From: Billgrantia azerbaijanica
Lineage (GTDB): Bacteria > Pseudomonadota > Gammaproteobacteria > Pseudomonadales > Halomonadaceae
DNA: 64,000 nt
NCBI GenBank assembly: GCA_004551485.1
Contig: SBLD01000001.1
Coordinates: 348,087-412,086, forward strand
Direction of reading: 5' to 3'
Position 1 is the stretch's first letter, and each line of letters starts with the position of its first letter. A program made the position numbers and the translations under genes. This document shows, one piece after another, positions 36,739 through 45,885 of the stretch. The notes beneath the pieces are model-generated. The model was given only the letters and a program-made list of their open reading frames with translations, ran no database searches and was not told where the DNA came from.

Positions 36739-38156
36739 CGGATCCTCAGATCGCCATCATGATGCTGGGGATCTTCATCCTCATCATCTTTCTCGGATTT
36801 CCCATTGCCTTCACGCTGATGGCGCTGGGCGTCCTCTTCGGCTATTACGCCTACTTCGATCCGCGCCGCATGTGGCGCGACTACGACCGGGCCGTGGAGG
36901 CCGGCGCCGACAACGCGGAGCTGATCCAGACCTGGGTCGGCGGCTTTTTCGACAACCGCATCTTCGACCTCTTCGTCAACCAGACCTACTCGGTGATGGC
37001 CAACGAGGTGCTCACCGCGGTACCGCTGTTCCTGTTCATGGGCTATATCGTTGAGCGCGCCAATATCGTCGACCGGCTCTTCTCGACGCTCTATGTCGCC
37101 GCCAAGCGGCTGCCCGGCGCCATGGCCGTGGCCGCGCTGATCACCTGTGCGCTCTTTGCCACCGCCACCGGCATCGTCGGGGCGGTGGTGACGCTGATGG
37201 GCCTGCTGGCCTTCCCGGCCATGCTCAAGGCGCGCTACAACACCGGCTTTGCCTCCGGCGTGATCTGCGCCGGCGGGACGCTCGGCATCCTCATCCCGCC
37301 CTCGATCATGCTGATCGTCTATGCGGCGGCGTCGGGGGTGTCGATCGTGCGGCTCTATGCCGGGGCTCTGCTGCCCGGCTTCCTGCTCGCCGGGCTCTAC
37401 CTGCTCTACATCATCGGACGCTCGCTGCTGCAGCCCTCGGTGGCCCCCAAGCCGACGGAAGAGGAGACCGGCGACATCCCCACGATCAAGCTGATAGGGA
37501 TGGTGCTGACCTCCTTCGTGCCGCTGGCGGTGCTGATCATGGCGGTGCTGGGCTCCATCCTCTTCGGCCTGGCGACGCCGACCGAGGCGGCCTCGGCGGG
37601 CGCCCTCGGCGGGCTGCTCCTGGCGGTGGCCTACCGGGCCCTGACCTGGCAGCGCCTGCGCGAGGCGGTCTACCTGACCATGAAGACGACCGCGATGGTC
37701 TGCTGGCTGTTCGTCGGCTCCTGGACCTTCTCCTCGGTGTTCTCCTACCTGGGGGGCGAGCACCTGATTACCGAGTTCGTCACCGGGCTCGACATCACCC
37801 CGCTCACCTTCCTGATCCTGGCGCAGCTGATCATCTTCCTGCTGGGCTGGCCGCTGGAGTGGTCGGAGATCATCATCATCTTCGTGCCGATCTTCCTGCC
37901 GCTGCTGCCGCACTTCGGCATTGATCCGCTGTTCTTCGGCATCCTGGTGGCGCTCAACCTGCAGACCTCCTTCCTGACGCCGCCCATGGCGATGTCGGCC
38001 TACTACCTCAAGGGGATCGCGCCGCCCCATGTGCAACTGGTCGAGATCTTCCGCGGCTGCATGCCCTTCCTGGCCATGGTGTTCCTGTCCATGGTCGTGC
38101 TCTATAACCTGCCGCAAATCGTGTTCTGGCTGCCGGAGGTGGTGTATGGGCGCTAA
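36735..38156 (+). CDS. dctM: TRAP transporter large permease DctM
   Basis: Polytopic membrane protein of 473 residues with at least 12 hydrophobic segments. It uses sodium-coupled transport to move the DctP-bound solute into the cell. DctM signatures are present: VPLFLFMGYIVERA, TATGIVGAVVTLMGLLAFPAMLKARYN, AGGTLGILIPPSIMLIVYA, LATPTEAASAGALG and TPPMAMSAYYLKGIAP. It contains an extra hydrophilic stretch after the first helix (about residues 40-65). The amidase start lies 11 bp before its stop. Confidence 0.94.
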   Translation: MTDPQIAIMMLGIFILIIFLGFPIAFTLMALGVLFGYYAYFDPRRMWRDYDRAVEAGADNAELIQTWVGGFFDNRIFDLFVNQTYSVMANEVLTAVPLFLFMGYIVERANIVDRLFSTLYVAAKRLPGAMAVAALITCALFATATGIVGAVVTLMGLLAFPAMLKARYNTGFASGVICAGGTLGILIPPSIMLIVYAAASGVSIVRLYAGALLPGFLLAGLYLLYIIGRSLLQPSVAPKPTEEETGDIPTIKLIGMVLTSFVPLAVLIMAVLGSILFGLATPTEAASAGALGGLLLAVAYRALTWQRLREAVYLTMKTTAMVCWLFVGSWTFSSVFSYLGGEHLITEFVTGLDITPLTFLILAQLIIFLLGWPLEWSEIIIIFVPIFLPLLPHFGIDPLFFGILVALNLQTSFLTPPMAMSAYYLKGIAPPHVQLVEIFRGCMPFLAMVFLSMVVLYNLPQIVFWLPEVVYGR

Positions 38157-39501
38157 GCGAAATCCCGCGCGGGAACTGGCCGCGCTGACGGCGCGAGAGG
38201 CAGCACGGCGCATCGCCGAGGGCGCCCTGACCTCGGCCGAGCTGGTGGCGGCCTGCCTCGACAACATCGCGGCCCAGGAGGAGACGGTCCAGGCTTGGGC
38301 GTTCCTCGACCGCGACAAGGCGATGATCGAGGCCAAGGAGCGCGACCGGCGCCGCCAGCGCGGGCTGCCCCTCGGGCCCCTGCATGGGGTGCCCGTGGGG
38401 GTGAAGGACATCATCGACGTCAAGGGCATGCCCACCGGCAACGGCACGCCCCTCGACGAGGGGCGGCGCCCCTTCGCGGACGCCACCGTCATTCGGCGGC
38501 TGCGTGCCGCCGGGGCGGTGATCCTCGGCAAGACGGTGACCACCGAGCTGGCCTACTACCACCCGGGCAAGACGCGCAATCCCCACGACCCCACGCGCAC
38601 CCCCGGCGGCTCGTCGAGCGGCTCGGCGGCGGCGGTGGCGGCCGGCATGGTGCCGCTGGCGCTGGGCACCCAGACCAACGGGTCGGTGATCCGTCCGGCC
38701 TCCTACTGCGGGGTGGTGGGCTTCAAGCCCACCTTCGGTTCCGTGCCGCGCAGCGGCGTGCTGACGCTGGCGCCGAGCCTCGACCAGCTCGGCCTCTTCG
38801 CCCGCTCCATCGAGGATGCGGCGCTCGCCGAGCTGCTGATGGGCGAGGATGGCGCGGACCTGGACGTGCGCGAGAGCCCGGGGCCGCTCACCGCCACGGC
38901 ACTGGCCGAGCCGCCGGTGACGCCGGCGCTGGCGGTGGTCAAGACGCCCTTCTGGGAGCGGGCGGACGCCGCCACGCGGGACGCCTTCGGCGAGCTCGCG
39001 GCCGCGCTCGGCGAGGCGGCCGCCGAGGTCGAGCTGCCCGAGGTGTTCGGGCGCGGCGTTGGCTGGCTGGGCGGGGTGATGGCCGCCGAGATGGCACGCA
39101 ACCTTGGCCACTATGTCGACCGCGCGCCGGCGCAGGTGAGCGAGAAGCTGCGCGAGTTGATCAGTGACGGGCGGGCGATGAAGGCCCCCGACTACCTGGC
39201 GGCCCGCGACATGCGCCAGGTGTTGCGCGAGTCGCTGGGCCCGCTCTTCCAGCGCTTCGATGTCATCGTCACCCCGGCGGCCACCGGCGAGGCGCCGGTG
39301 GGCCTCGAGAGCACCGGCGACCCGGTCTTCTGCACCCTGTGGACCTTCTGCGGCCTGCCGACCCTCAGCGTGCCGCTGCTGACCGGGCCGAATGGGCTGC
39401 CGGTCGGCGTGCAACTGGTGGCCCCGCCAGGGCAGGATGCCCGGCTGCTGCGAACCGCCCGCTGGCTGGTGCACACGCTTTCGCAGGAGGCCGACGCATG
39501 A
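38146..39501 (+). CDS. amidase (amidase-signature family)
   Basis: Amidase-signature hydrolase of 451 residues with the Ser-cisSer-Lys triad visible: Lys87 in VGVKDIID, the cis-serine in TPGGSSSGSAAAVA (about Ser156), and the nucleophile in GTQTNGSVIRPA (about Ser180). It hydrolyses a carboxamide to acid plus ammonia. Because it overlaps dctM by 11 bp, it probably acts on the imported compound or a derivative. GatA is excluded by its shorter length and lack of gatB/gatC. The natural substrate is unknown. Confidence 0.9.
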   Translation: MGAKRNPARELAALTAREAARRIAEGALTSAELVAACLDNIAAQEETVQAWAFLDRDKAMIEAKERDRRRQRGLPLGPLHGVPVGVKDIIDVKGMPTGNGTPLDEGRRPFADATVIRRLRAAGAVILGKTVTTELAYYHPGKTRNPHDPTRTPGGSSSGSAAAVAAGMVPLALGTQTNGSVIRPASYCGVVGFKPTFGSVPRSGVLTLAPSLDQLGLFARSIEDAALAELLMGEDGADLDVRESPGPLTATALAEPPVTPALAVVKTPFWERADAATRDAFGELAAALGEAAAEVELPEVFGRGVGWLGGVMAAEMARNLGHYVDRAPAQVSEKLRELISDGRAMKAPDYLAARDMRQVLRESLGPLFQRFDVIVTPAATGEAPVGLESTGDPVFCTLWTFCGLPTLSVPLLTGPNGLPVGVQLVAPPGQDARLLRTARWLVHTLSQEADA

Positions 39502-39662
39502 CCGACAAGATCCTGGCCGGCGTGGCCCTGCTCGGGCTGATCGCCTTCCTGATCACGGTGCCGATCTTCGTGCCGCATCCCGATCTGATCATTTTCACTC
39601 TCGGCTGCGTGCTGCTGGCCGCCTTCGACTTCTGGCGCGAGCTGTTCGGCGGCCGGCGCTGA
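39498..39662 (+). CDS. 54-residue two-helix membrane protein in the TRAP operon
   Basis: Small protein of 54 residues with two hydrophobic helices (ILAGVALLGLIAFLITVPIFV and LIIFTLGCVLLAAFDFWRELF). Its ATG overlaps the amidase stop (ATGA), so it is translationally coupled to it. I do not recognise a family. It may assist the TRAP permease or anchor the amidase; neither is shown by the sequence. Confidence 0.75.
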   Translation: MTDKILAGVALLGLIAFLITVPIFVPHPDLIIFTLGCVLLAAFDFWRELFGGRR

Positions 39663-39706
39663 GCGGGCCGACACCGCGAGCGGCACTGCTATGCTGAGGC
39701 TGACGG

Positions 39707-39734
39707 GCCGAGCCCCGACCGGTCGGGGCTCGGC
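39707..39734 (+). terminator. perfect 28-bp palindrome after the TRAP operon
   Basis: Two 14-base arms meet without a loop (39707-39720 and 39721-39734), 45 bp past the last operon gene. It could form a hairpin that ends the transcript; no T-run is present. Confidence 0.5.
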
Positions 39735-39763
39735 GGTGCTGGCGGTGCGTTGGTGGGCAGAGC

Positions 39764-40186
39764 ATGAATATCGTGAGGTCGGGACGGGGGCTGTGGCTGG
39801 CGCTGGGCATCGGTGTGGCACTGGCCTCGGGGTCAGCCTGGGCCGAGTCGCCGCCCCAGGTGGCCAGGGTGGACAGCGACGGCGTACAGCGCATCACCCT
39901 GGTGGGCGGTAGCTACTACTTCGAGCCCGAGCATATCGTGGTGCGGGTGGGTGTCCCGGTGGAGCTGCAGGCGCGCCGGGAATACGGCCTCACCCCCCAC
40001 AGCCTGGTGATTCGCTCCGCCGAACTGGGACTCGATATCGAGACCCAGCTCGACACCGCAGGAAAGGTGATTCGCTTCACGCCCCGGGTGCCGGGGCGGG
40101 TCGAGTTCTACTGCGATGAGCGCCTGCTGTTCTTCCGCAGCCACCGCGAGCGGGGCATGGTGGGGGTGCTGGAGGTCGTGGAGTGA
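39764..40186 (+). CDS. exported cupredoxin-domain protein
   Basis: Periplasmic protein of 140 residues: signal peptide (LWLALGIGVALASGSAWA, cleavage near 27), then a cupredoxin beta-sandwich. Candidate copper ligands are the His of LTPHSLVI and the Cys/His/Met cluster in the C-terminal FYCDERLLFFRSHRERGMVG. It may carry electrons or store copper. It stands alone between the TRAP operon and a HAD gene. The ligand spacing is consistent with a type 1 copper site but was not modelled. Confidence 0.8.
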   Translation: MNIVRSGRGLWLALGIGVALASGSAWAESPPQVARVDSDGVQRITLVGGSYYFEPEHIVVRVGVPVELQARREYGLTPHSLVIRSAELGLDIETQLDTAGKVIRFTPRVPGRVEFYCDERLLFFRSHRERGMVGVLEVVE

Positions 40187-40233
40187 GTGAGCCTGCTACG
40201 CTATAGGCGTTTCGGGCGCACCAGGAGACGACC

Positions 40234-40980
40234 ATGCTGCAGGCAGTTCTGCTCGATATCAGCGGGGTGCTCCACGAGGACGGCCAGCCGCTGCCCGGCG
40301 CCGTGGAAGCGGTGTCGAGGCTGCAGGCATCCCGCCTGGCGCTGCGCTTCGTGACCAACACCTCGCGCAAGACCGGCACCCGCGTCCATGCCGATCTGCT
40401 GGCGATGGGTTTCGAGCTGGAGCGCCAACAGGTCTTCACGGCCCCGGCCGCGGTCCGGCGCTATCTGGAACATCACCGGCTGCGCCCCTACCTGCTGGTC
40501 CACGAGCAACTCGAACCGGAGTTCGCCGGGCTCGACACCGGCGATCCCGATGCCGTGGTGCTGTGTGACGCCGAGCAGCGCCTCGACTACCCCCATCTCG
40601 ACGCGGCGTTCCAGCTGCTGCTCGAGGGCGCGCCGCTGCTCGCCGTGGGCACCAATCGCTATTTCCGCCAGCATGGCGCCCTGCATCTCGACGCCGGCCC
40701 CTTCGTCAAGGCGCTCGAGTACGCCGCCGGCATTGATGCCGTGGTGCTGGGCAAGCCGGCGGCGGGCTTCTTCCACACGGTGCTCGACGACATGGGCGTG
40801 CGCCCGGGCGCCGCGCTGATGGTCGGTGACGATGTCGAGGCCGATGTTGCTGCCGCCATGGCGCTCGGCATGCAGGGGGCGCTGGTGCGCACCGGCAAGT
40901 ACCGTGACGGGGACGAGGCGCGGGTGCCGCAGGCCGCCGTCGAGGACGGCCTGGCCGAGCTGGTGGACCGGCTGCTGTGA
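40234..40980 (+). CDS. HAD-superfamily hydrolase, LHPP/HDHD2-type (IIA)
   Basis: HAD phosphatase of 248 residues. Motif I is LLDISGVL (nucleophile Asp8; DxS instead of DxD, as in LHPP and HDHD2), motif II is FVTNTSRKT, motif III includes the Lys of VVLGKPAAGFF, and motif IV is MVGDDVEADV. LHPP acts on phospholysine/phosphohistidine and pyrophosphate in animals; the bacterial substrates are less clear. Monocistronic. Confidence 0.88.
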   Translation: MLQAVLLDISGVLHEDGQPLPGAVEAVSRLQASRLALRFVTNTSRKTGTRVHADLLAMGFELERQQVFTAPAAVRRYLEHHRLRPYLLVHEQLEPEFAGLDTGDPDAVVLCDAEQRLDYPHLDAAFQLLLEGAPLLAVGTNRYFRQHGALHLDAGPFVKALEYAAGIDAVVLGKPAAGFFHTVLDDMGVRPGAALMVGDDVEADVAAAMALGMQGALVRTGKYRDGDEARVPQAAVEDGLAELVDRLL

Positions 40981-41076
40981 CATCGCGCCCGGCAGGCTGC
41001 GTGTCGATTCGTGCGGTCATCGCTCGACCCCGGGACAGGCAGCGACCGGCTGTCTGCCCATCGAGGAGGTTTCGAC

Positions 41077-41436
41077 ATGCAATACATGCTGATGTGCTGT
41101 ATCGACGAGGCGCTGTGGGAGACCCTGCCCGAGACGTCGCGCCATGCGGTGATGGAGGACTACCACGCGCTGATCCAGGAGATGGTCACCAGCGGCCACT
41201 ACCGCGGCGGGGCGCGCCTGCAGTCGGTGACCACCGCCACCACGCTGCGTGGGCAGGGCGGCCAGGTGGTGACGCTCGACGGTCCCTTTGCCGAGGCGCG
41301 CGAGCAGCTCGGCGGCTTCCACGTGGTGGAGTGCCGCGACCTGGACGAGGCCCTGGCCCTGGCGCGGCGCATTCCGCCGTTGCGGGTAGGGGGCAGCGTC
41401 GAGGTGCGCCCGGTCGATCCGGCCTATCGCCTGTGA
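41077..41436 (+). CDS. YciI-like DGPF-domain protein
   Basis: Protein of 119 residues ([11 protein letters not shown] start, [33 protein letters not shown]) carrying the DGPF motif of YciI-like proteins. ATG 41077 has GAGGAGGT upstream. It is followed after 10 bp by the ECF42-type sigma factor, a pairing known for this sigma group. DGPF proteins in this setting are thought to be targets or partners of the sigma factor; their chemistry is unknown. Confidence 0.9.
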   Translation: MQYMLMCCIDEALWETLPETSRHAVMEDYHALIQEMVTSGHYRGGARLQSVTTATTLRGQGGQVVTLDGPFAEAREQLGGFHVVECRDLDEALALARRIPPLRVGGSVEVRPVDPAYRL

Positions 41437-41446
41437 CGCCGCGGCC

Positions 41447-42658
41447 ATGGATCTGGCAGCGCTCTACCGTCAGGAGTATGGCCGGCTGCTCGCCGGCCTG
41501 ATCCGCCGTTTCGGTGACTTCGAGCTGGCCGAGGATGCCCTGCAGGCCGCCTTCGAGGCGGCCATGCTGCAGTGGCCCCGCGAGGGGGTGCCGCACAGCC
41601 CGCGCTCCTGGCTCACCGCCGCCGCTCGCCACAAGGCCGTCGACCAGCTGCGTCACCGGCAGATGCGCGATCGCAAGCAGGACGAGCTGGCTGCGCACCT
41701 GACCCTCCTGCTCGACGCGGCGGCCGGGGACGACGATCCCGAACCGCTGGACAGCCTGCGGCTGATCTTCACCTGCTGCCACCCCGCCCTGGCGCGGCCG
41801 GCCCAGGTGGCGCTGACGCTGCGCACCCTGGGCGGTCTCACCACCGAGGAGATCGCCCGCGCCTTCCTGGTGCCGGTACCGACCCTGGCCCAGCGGCTGG
41901 TGCGCGCCAAGGCGAAGATTCGTGACGCCGGCATCCCCTTCGAGGTGCCCGGCGACGAGGCGCTGGGCGAGCGGCTGGAGTCGGTGCTGGCGGTGATCTA
42001 CCTGATCTTCAACGAGGGGTATGCGGCTAGCCAAGGGCCGCAGCTGGTGCGCGACGAGCTGTGTGGCGAGGCGCTGCGTCTCGGCCGCCTGCTGGTCGGC
42101 CTGCTGCCCGCCGAGCGCGAGGCGCGCGGCCTGCTGGCGCTGATGCTGCTGCACCATGCCCGCCGCGAGACGCGCACCGATGCCGAGGGCGAGCTGGTAC
42201 TGCTCGAGGAACAGGAGCGCGCCCGCTGGGATCGCGAGGCGATCGAGGAGGGGCTGGCCCAGGCCGAGCTGGCGCTGCGCGGCCGGCCGGGCCCCTATGC
42301 CATCCAGGCCGCCATCGCCGCCCTGCACGCCCGGGCCCCGAGCGCCGCGGACACCGACTGGCGACGCATCGCCGCCCTCTACAGCCTGCTGTACCAGCGT
42401 CAGCCCACCCCGGTGGTGGCGCTGAACCGCGCCGTGGCCATCGCCATGGCGGACGGCCTGGAGAGTGGGCTGGCGCTGCTCGAATCGATCCACCTGCCCG
42501 GCTACCACCTGCTGCCGGCGGCGCGGGCCGACCTGCTGCGCCGCCTGGGTCGCCTTGCCGAGGCCGCCGAGCACTACCGCGAGGCGCTGCGCCTGGTCAC
42601 CCACGAGGCCGAGCGCCGCTTCCTCGAGCGCCGCCTGGACGAGGTCGAACGCGGCTGA
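41447..42658 (+). CDS. ECF42-type RNA polymerase sigma factor with C-terminal extension
   Basis: Sigma factor of 403 residues, about twice the size of ordinary ECF sigmas. Sigma region 2 ([39 protein letters not shown]) and region 4 ([38 protein letters not shown]) are followed by a ~215-residue helical TPR-like extension ([13 protein letters not shown] ... [12 protein letters not shown]). ECF42 factors lack an anti-sigma gene and rely on the extension for control. Co-transcribed with the DGPF gene. Confidence 0.92.
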   Translation: MDLAALYRQEYGRLLAGLIRRFGDFELAEDALQAAFEAAMLQWPREGVPHSPRSWLTAAARHKAVDQLRHRQMRDRKQDELAAHLTLLLDAAAGDDDPEPLDSLRLIFTCCHPALARPAQVALTLRTLGGLTTEEIARAFLVPVPTLAQRLVRAKAKIRDAGIPFEVPGDEALGERLESVLAVIYLIFNEGYAASQGPQLVRDELCGEALRLGRLLVGLLPAEREARGLLALMLLHHARRETRTDAEGELVLLEEQERARWDREAIEEGLAQAELALRGRPGPYAIQAAIAALHARAPSAADTDWRRIAALYSLLYQRQPTPVVALNRAVAIAMADGLESGLALLESIHLPGYHLLPAARADLLRRLGRLAEAAEHYREALRLVTHEAERRFLERRLDEVERG

Positions 42659-42737
42659 AGCGAGGCCGACGGGATGGCCGTTGACGGTGCCCCAGGCGGT
42701 GGTCAGCGGCTTGCCAAATGGGGCGCTCTCTCGAATA

Positions 42738-42753
42738 CTGTATGAAAATACAG
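42738..42753. promoter_or_regulatory. LexA (SOS) box
   Basis: CTGTATGAAAATACAG matches the CTGT-N8-ACAG LexA consensus and is the core of a larger palindrome (42733-42758). It lies 16 bp before the umuD start, so LexA would block transcription until DNA damage. Confidence 0.92.
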
Positions 42754-42768
42754 TATTCAGGAGGTGCC

Positions 42769-43227
42769 ATGTCATCTGCCGCTCGCCCGCCGTCGCCGCT
42801 CATCGTCCGTGCCGCGCCCTTGCCGGGCTGCGGTGTCCAGCCGCTGCTGGGTTGCCGGGTGCGGGCCGGCTTTCCCAGCCCCGCCGACGACCACCTGGAT
42901 GTCGACCTGAACCTGCACGACCACGTGGTGCGTCGTCCGGCCGCCACCTACTTCGTGCGCGCCGAGGGCGACTCGATGCTCGGCGACGGCATCCACGATC
43001 GCGACATCCTGGTGGTGGACCGCAGCCTGGAACCGCTGCCGGGGCGGGTGGTGGTGATCGCGGTGGACGGCGAGCCCACCGTCAAGCGCCTGGTGCGCGA
43101 GGGTGGGCAGACCCTGCTGGTGGCCAGCAACCCGCGCTTCGCGCCGATCCCGCTGGCCGGCTGCGAGTGCCACGTGTGGGGGGTGGTCACCCATGTGGTG
43201 CATGCGCTGCCGGGGGGCCAGGCATGA
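42769..43227 (+). CDS. umuD: UmuD-like S24 autoprotease, translesion polymerase V subunit
   Basis: LexA/S24-type protein of 152 residues. The self-cleavage region [11 protein letters not shown] suggests cutting between Ala33 and Gly34. The Ser69 (RAEGDSML) and Lys106 (PTVKRLV) dyad is present. RecA-stimulated cleavage gives UmuD', which activates UmuC. The SOS box lies directly upstream, and AGGAGGT precedes the ATG at 42769; the ATG at 42718 would place the start upstream of the SOS box. Its stop overlaps the umuC start (ATGA). Confidence 0.95.
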   Translation: MSSAARPPSPLIVRAAPLPGCGVQPLLGCRVRAGFPSPADDHLDVDLNLHDHVVRRPAATYFVRAEGDSMLGDGIHDRDILVVDRSLEPLPGRVVVIAVDGEPTVKRLVREGGQTLLVASNPRFAPIPLAGCECHVWGVVTHVVHALPGGQA

Positions 43228-44501
43228 TCGCGCTGATCGATGCCAACAGTTTCTACGTCAGCTGCGAGCGTGTCTTCGCCCCGCGCCTGGAGGGGCGGCC
43301 GGTGGGCGTGCTCTCCAACAACGACGGCTGCATCGTCGCGCGCAGCGAGGAGCTCAAGGCGCTGGGCGTGGCCATGGGGGCACCGCGGCACCTGTTGCCG
43401 CCGGCCATCCGCCGCCAGGCGGTGCTGCTCTCCAGCAACTATGCGCTCTATGGCGACATGTCGCGACGCGTGAATGCGATCCTCGCCGAGTTCTCGCCGG
43501 ACGTGGAGGTCTACTCCATCGACGAGAGCTTCGTCGGCTTCGGCGGCTTCGACCCGGCGGCGGTGGAGGGGCACTGCCACCGCCTGCGCGAGACGGTGCG
43601 CCGCGACACCGGGATTCCGGTCGGGGTGGGCGTGGCGCCCACCCGCGTGCTGGCCAAGGTGGCCAACCGCGCCGCCAAGCGGATGCCCGCCTATGAGGGC
43701 GTGTGCCGTCTGGATGCCGAGGCGCCTGCCACCCGGGCGCTGCTCGAGCGGTTGCCGGCCACCGCGGTGTGGGGCGTGGCGCGGCGCACCGGCGAGCGGC
43801 TGGCGCTGATGGGCATCCACACCGCCTGGCAGCTGCGCGAGGCCGACCCCGAGCGCATCCGCCGTGCCTTCTCGGTGGTGCTCGAACGCATCGTCTGGGA
43901 GCTGCGCGGCCATCCCGCCATCGCGCTCGAGGACCTCGGCGAGGCGCGCCAGCGGCTCATGGTCTCGCGCTCCTTCAGCCGCCTGACCGGCGAGCGCGAC
44001 GAACTTGCCGCGGCGCTGCGCCAGCACGGCGCGCAGGCCGCCGAGAAGCTGCGCCGTCAGGGCAGTCTGGCCCGGGCGGTGCTGGTGTTCGTGCGCACCA
44101 ATCCCTTCCTGAGGGACGAACCACAGTACGCCAACCGCCGGGTGGTGCCGCTGGCACGCCCCAGCGACGACAGTCGCGAGATCCTCGCGGCGGCCCAGCG
44201 CGGCCTGGCGGCGATCCATCGCGAGGGCTATCGCTACCAGAAGTGCGGCGTCATGCTGCTCGACCTGGTCGATCGCGAGCGGCGTCAGTTGTCGCTGCTC
44301 GAGGCAACGCAGGGCGAGGCGGCGCGCCAATGCAGCGACCGGCTGATGGCGGTGGTGGATCGGCTCAACCGCGAGATGGGTCGCGACACCGTGCGCTTCG
44401 GTCTGCCCCGCGATAACAGCGCCTGGCGGCTGCGCTGCGAGCGCCTCACCTCGCGCTACACCACCCGCTGGGATGAGTTGATGAGGGTCCGGATCGGCTG
44501 A
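43224..44501 (+). CDS. umuC: UmuC, DNA polymerase V catalytic subunit
   Basis: Y-family polymerase of 425 residues: [18 protein letters not shown] at the N-terminus carries the first catalytic aspartate, [11 protein letters not shown] the other acidic residues. A helix-hairpin-helix ([17 protein letters not shown]) and the little-finger and UmuC C-terminal regions follow. With UmuD' it copies past lesions at the cost of mutations. Coupled to umuD by an ATGA overlap, in an SOS operon. Confidence 0.95.
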   Translation: MIALIDANSFYVSCERVFAPRLEGRPVGVLSNNDGCIVARSEELKALGVAMGAPRHLLPPAIRRQAVLLSSNYALYGDMSRRVNAILAEFSPDVEVYSIDESFVGFGGFDPAAVEGHCHRLRETVRRDTGIPVGVGVAPTRVLAKVANRAAKRMPAYEGVCRLDAEAPATRALLERLPATAVWGVARRTGERLALMGIHTAWQLREADPERIRRAFSVVLERIVWELRGHPAIALEDLGEARQRLMVSRSFSRLTGERDELAAALRQHGAQAAEKLRRQGSLARAVLVFVRTNPFLRDEPQYANRRVVPLARPSDDSREILAAAQRGLAAIHREGYRYQKCGVMLLDLVDRERRQLSLLEATQGEAARQCSDRLMAVVDRLNREMGRDTVRFGLPRDNSAWRLRCERLTSRYTTRWDELMRVRIG

Positions 44502-44601
44502 ACCGCGCCCGACATGGCGGGCGGGCGCGGCGGCTGCCATTCTGAAGGGGCAAGGCCATCCTGACTTGCCCGACCGGCCGCCGGCCGTCGAGGAGGGCGT
44601 C

Positions 44602-45486
44602 ATGCTGTCCGCACTGTTGTCACGGCTGAGCTACCACCTGGGACTGCTGTGCCTGGGCGGTATGCTCGTGGGGGGGCTGTCGTCCGCCGCGGCTCGCGAG
44701 CTGGCCGTCGAGCCCGAGGAGATGGTGGAAGTGGAGGTGGCCACCGTGGGCATGGCCGGATTCGGCGGCCCGCCCGTGGTGCTGCTGCGTGAGCCGGGTG
44801 CCCGGGAGGTGGTGCCCATCTTCATCGGCACCCGCGAGGCCAGTGCCATCCTGCGCAGCCTGCACGGCGAACGGCCGCGTCGCCCGATGACCCACGAGCT
44901 GCTCGGAGACGTGCTCGACGGGATCGACGTGAGCCTGGAGAAGGTCTATGTCGATGCCATCGTCGACAATACCTTCCTCGGCATGCTGGAGCTGCGCCTG
45001 GAGGGGCGCGAGTCACCGGTGCGTATCGACAGCCGGCCCAGCGATGCCATCGCCCTGGCGCTGACCGCCGGTGCCTCCATCCTGGTCGCCCCCCAGGTGC
45101 TGCAGGCCGCGCGCGAGATCGAGTACCAGGGGCTGGAGGACCAGGCGGTGGCGGCGCTCGGCATCACGGTGACGCCGGTCGATGACGACCTGCGCGAGGC
45201 GCTGGGACTGCCCGATGCGCCGGGCGTGCTGGTCAGCGATGCGCGCGGGGCGGCCGCAGAGGCTGGCCTGGCCCCCGGGGCGCTGCTGCTCGAGGTCAAC
45301 GACGAGGTGCCGGACACGCCCATGCGCTTCCTTGAGCTGGTGCGCAACACGCCCCGCGATGAGCAGGCTCGGCTGCGCTACTGGCAGGAAGGCGAGGAGC
45401 ACGACCTGGAACTCTCCACCGACGTGCCCGAGCCGCAGCCACGCCGGTCGCCGCGCCGCGACGAGCCCTCCGGCATCCGCACCTGA
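44602..45486 (+). CDS. exported bifunctional-nuclease (DUF151/BFN) protein with PDZ domain
   Basis: Protein of 294 residues in three parts. A signal peptide (about 1-31, LGLLCLGGMLVGGLSSAAA) is followed by a BFN domain (about 38-175: VPIFIGTREASAILRSLHGERPRRPMTHELL, RIDSRPSDAIALALTAGASILVA), then a PDZ-like domain (about 195-275: GVLVSDARGAAAEAGLAPGALLLEVNDEVP). BFN proteins were first described as nucleases in plants; bacterial members are mostly uncharacterised. A periplasmic BFN-PDZ architecture suggests recognition of envelope protein ends rather than nucleic acid. ATG 44602 has GAGGAGGG upstream. Confidence 0.82.
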   Translation: MLSALLSRLSYHLGLLCLGGMLVGGLSSAAARELAVEPEEMVEVEVATVGMAGFGGPPVVLLREPGAREVVPIFIGTREASAILRSLHGERPRRPMTHELLGDVLDGIDVSLEKVYVDAIVDNTFLGMLELRLEGRESPVRIDSRPSDAIALALTAGASILVAPQVLQAAREIEYQGLEDQAVAALGITVTPVDDDLREALGLPDAPGVLVSDARGAAAEAGLAPGALLLEVNDEVPDTPMRFLELVRNTPRDEQARLRYWQEGEEHDLELSTDVPEPQPRRSPRRDEPSGIRT

Positions 45487-45506
45487 CGCTGCCTTGCCGG
45501 TGGCCC

Positions 45507-45749
45507 TCACACGAACCCGGGGTCGTCGGTCCTGACGGTGATGGCCTCCTCGTCGGGCACCTGGATCGAGAATTCGCCGCCGCCCAGGTAGGTGACGGTG
45601 TGGCCCTCCCGGGTGCGGAAGGCCGGCTGGCCGTGGATGGCGCCGACGTGCTGCAGCTCGCTGAGGTCGCGGACGCTGACGAACATGTCGATGATGTACT
45701 CCCGGCCCTGGTCATCGAAGGCCATGAGGGTCTTTTCGTGCTGAGGCAT
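45507..45749 (-). CDS. hypothetical 80-residue protein
   Basis: Small acidic protein of 80 residues (MPQHEKTLMAFDDQGREYIIDMFVSV ... GGEFSIQVPDEEAITVRTDDPGF). The ATG at 45749 has GGGGA upstream; an in-frame extension to 45842 looks unsupported. Alternating hydrophobic residues suggest a small beta-sheet fold. I do not recognise a family with known function. It converges with the BFN-PDZ gene. Confidence 0.7.
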   Translation of the reverse strand: MPQHEKTLMAFDDQGREYIIDMFVSVRDLSELQHVGAIHGQPAFRTREGHTVTYLGGGEFSIQVPDEEAITVRTDDPGFV

Positions 45750-45851
45750 GGCGTTTCCCCGCCTGTGTGGCTGCGTGCGCTTCTGTCCACCACTATCCAC
45801 TACTATAGCCACATAGTCTGCTGCCGGGCGCCGCTTGGCCATGATGGAAAA

Positions 45852-45885
45852 CGCCGCAGGCCCCGCGGTCGCGGGGCCTGCGGCG
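45852..45885 (-). terminator. intrinsic terminator of the Gly/Glu/His-rich gene
   Basis: A perfect 15-bp stem (45852-45866 with 45871-45885) with a 4-base loop, followed on the minus strand by TTTTCC, lies 65 bp past the stop at 45950. This is the clearest intrinsic terminator in the window. Confidence 0.75.

Noticed and set aside
39339-39662. 107-residue version of the small TRAP-operon membrane protein
   Set aside because: The first 53 codons overlap the amidase in another frame; the ATGA-coupled start at 39498 is the natural one.
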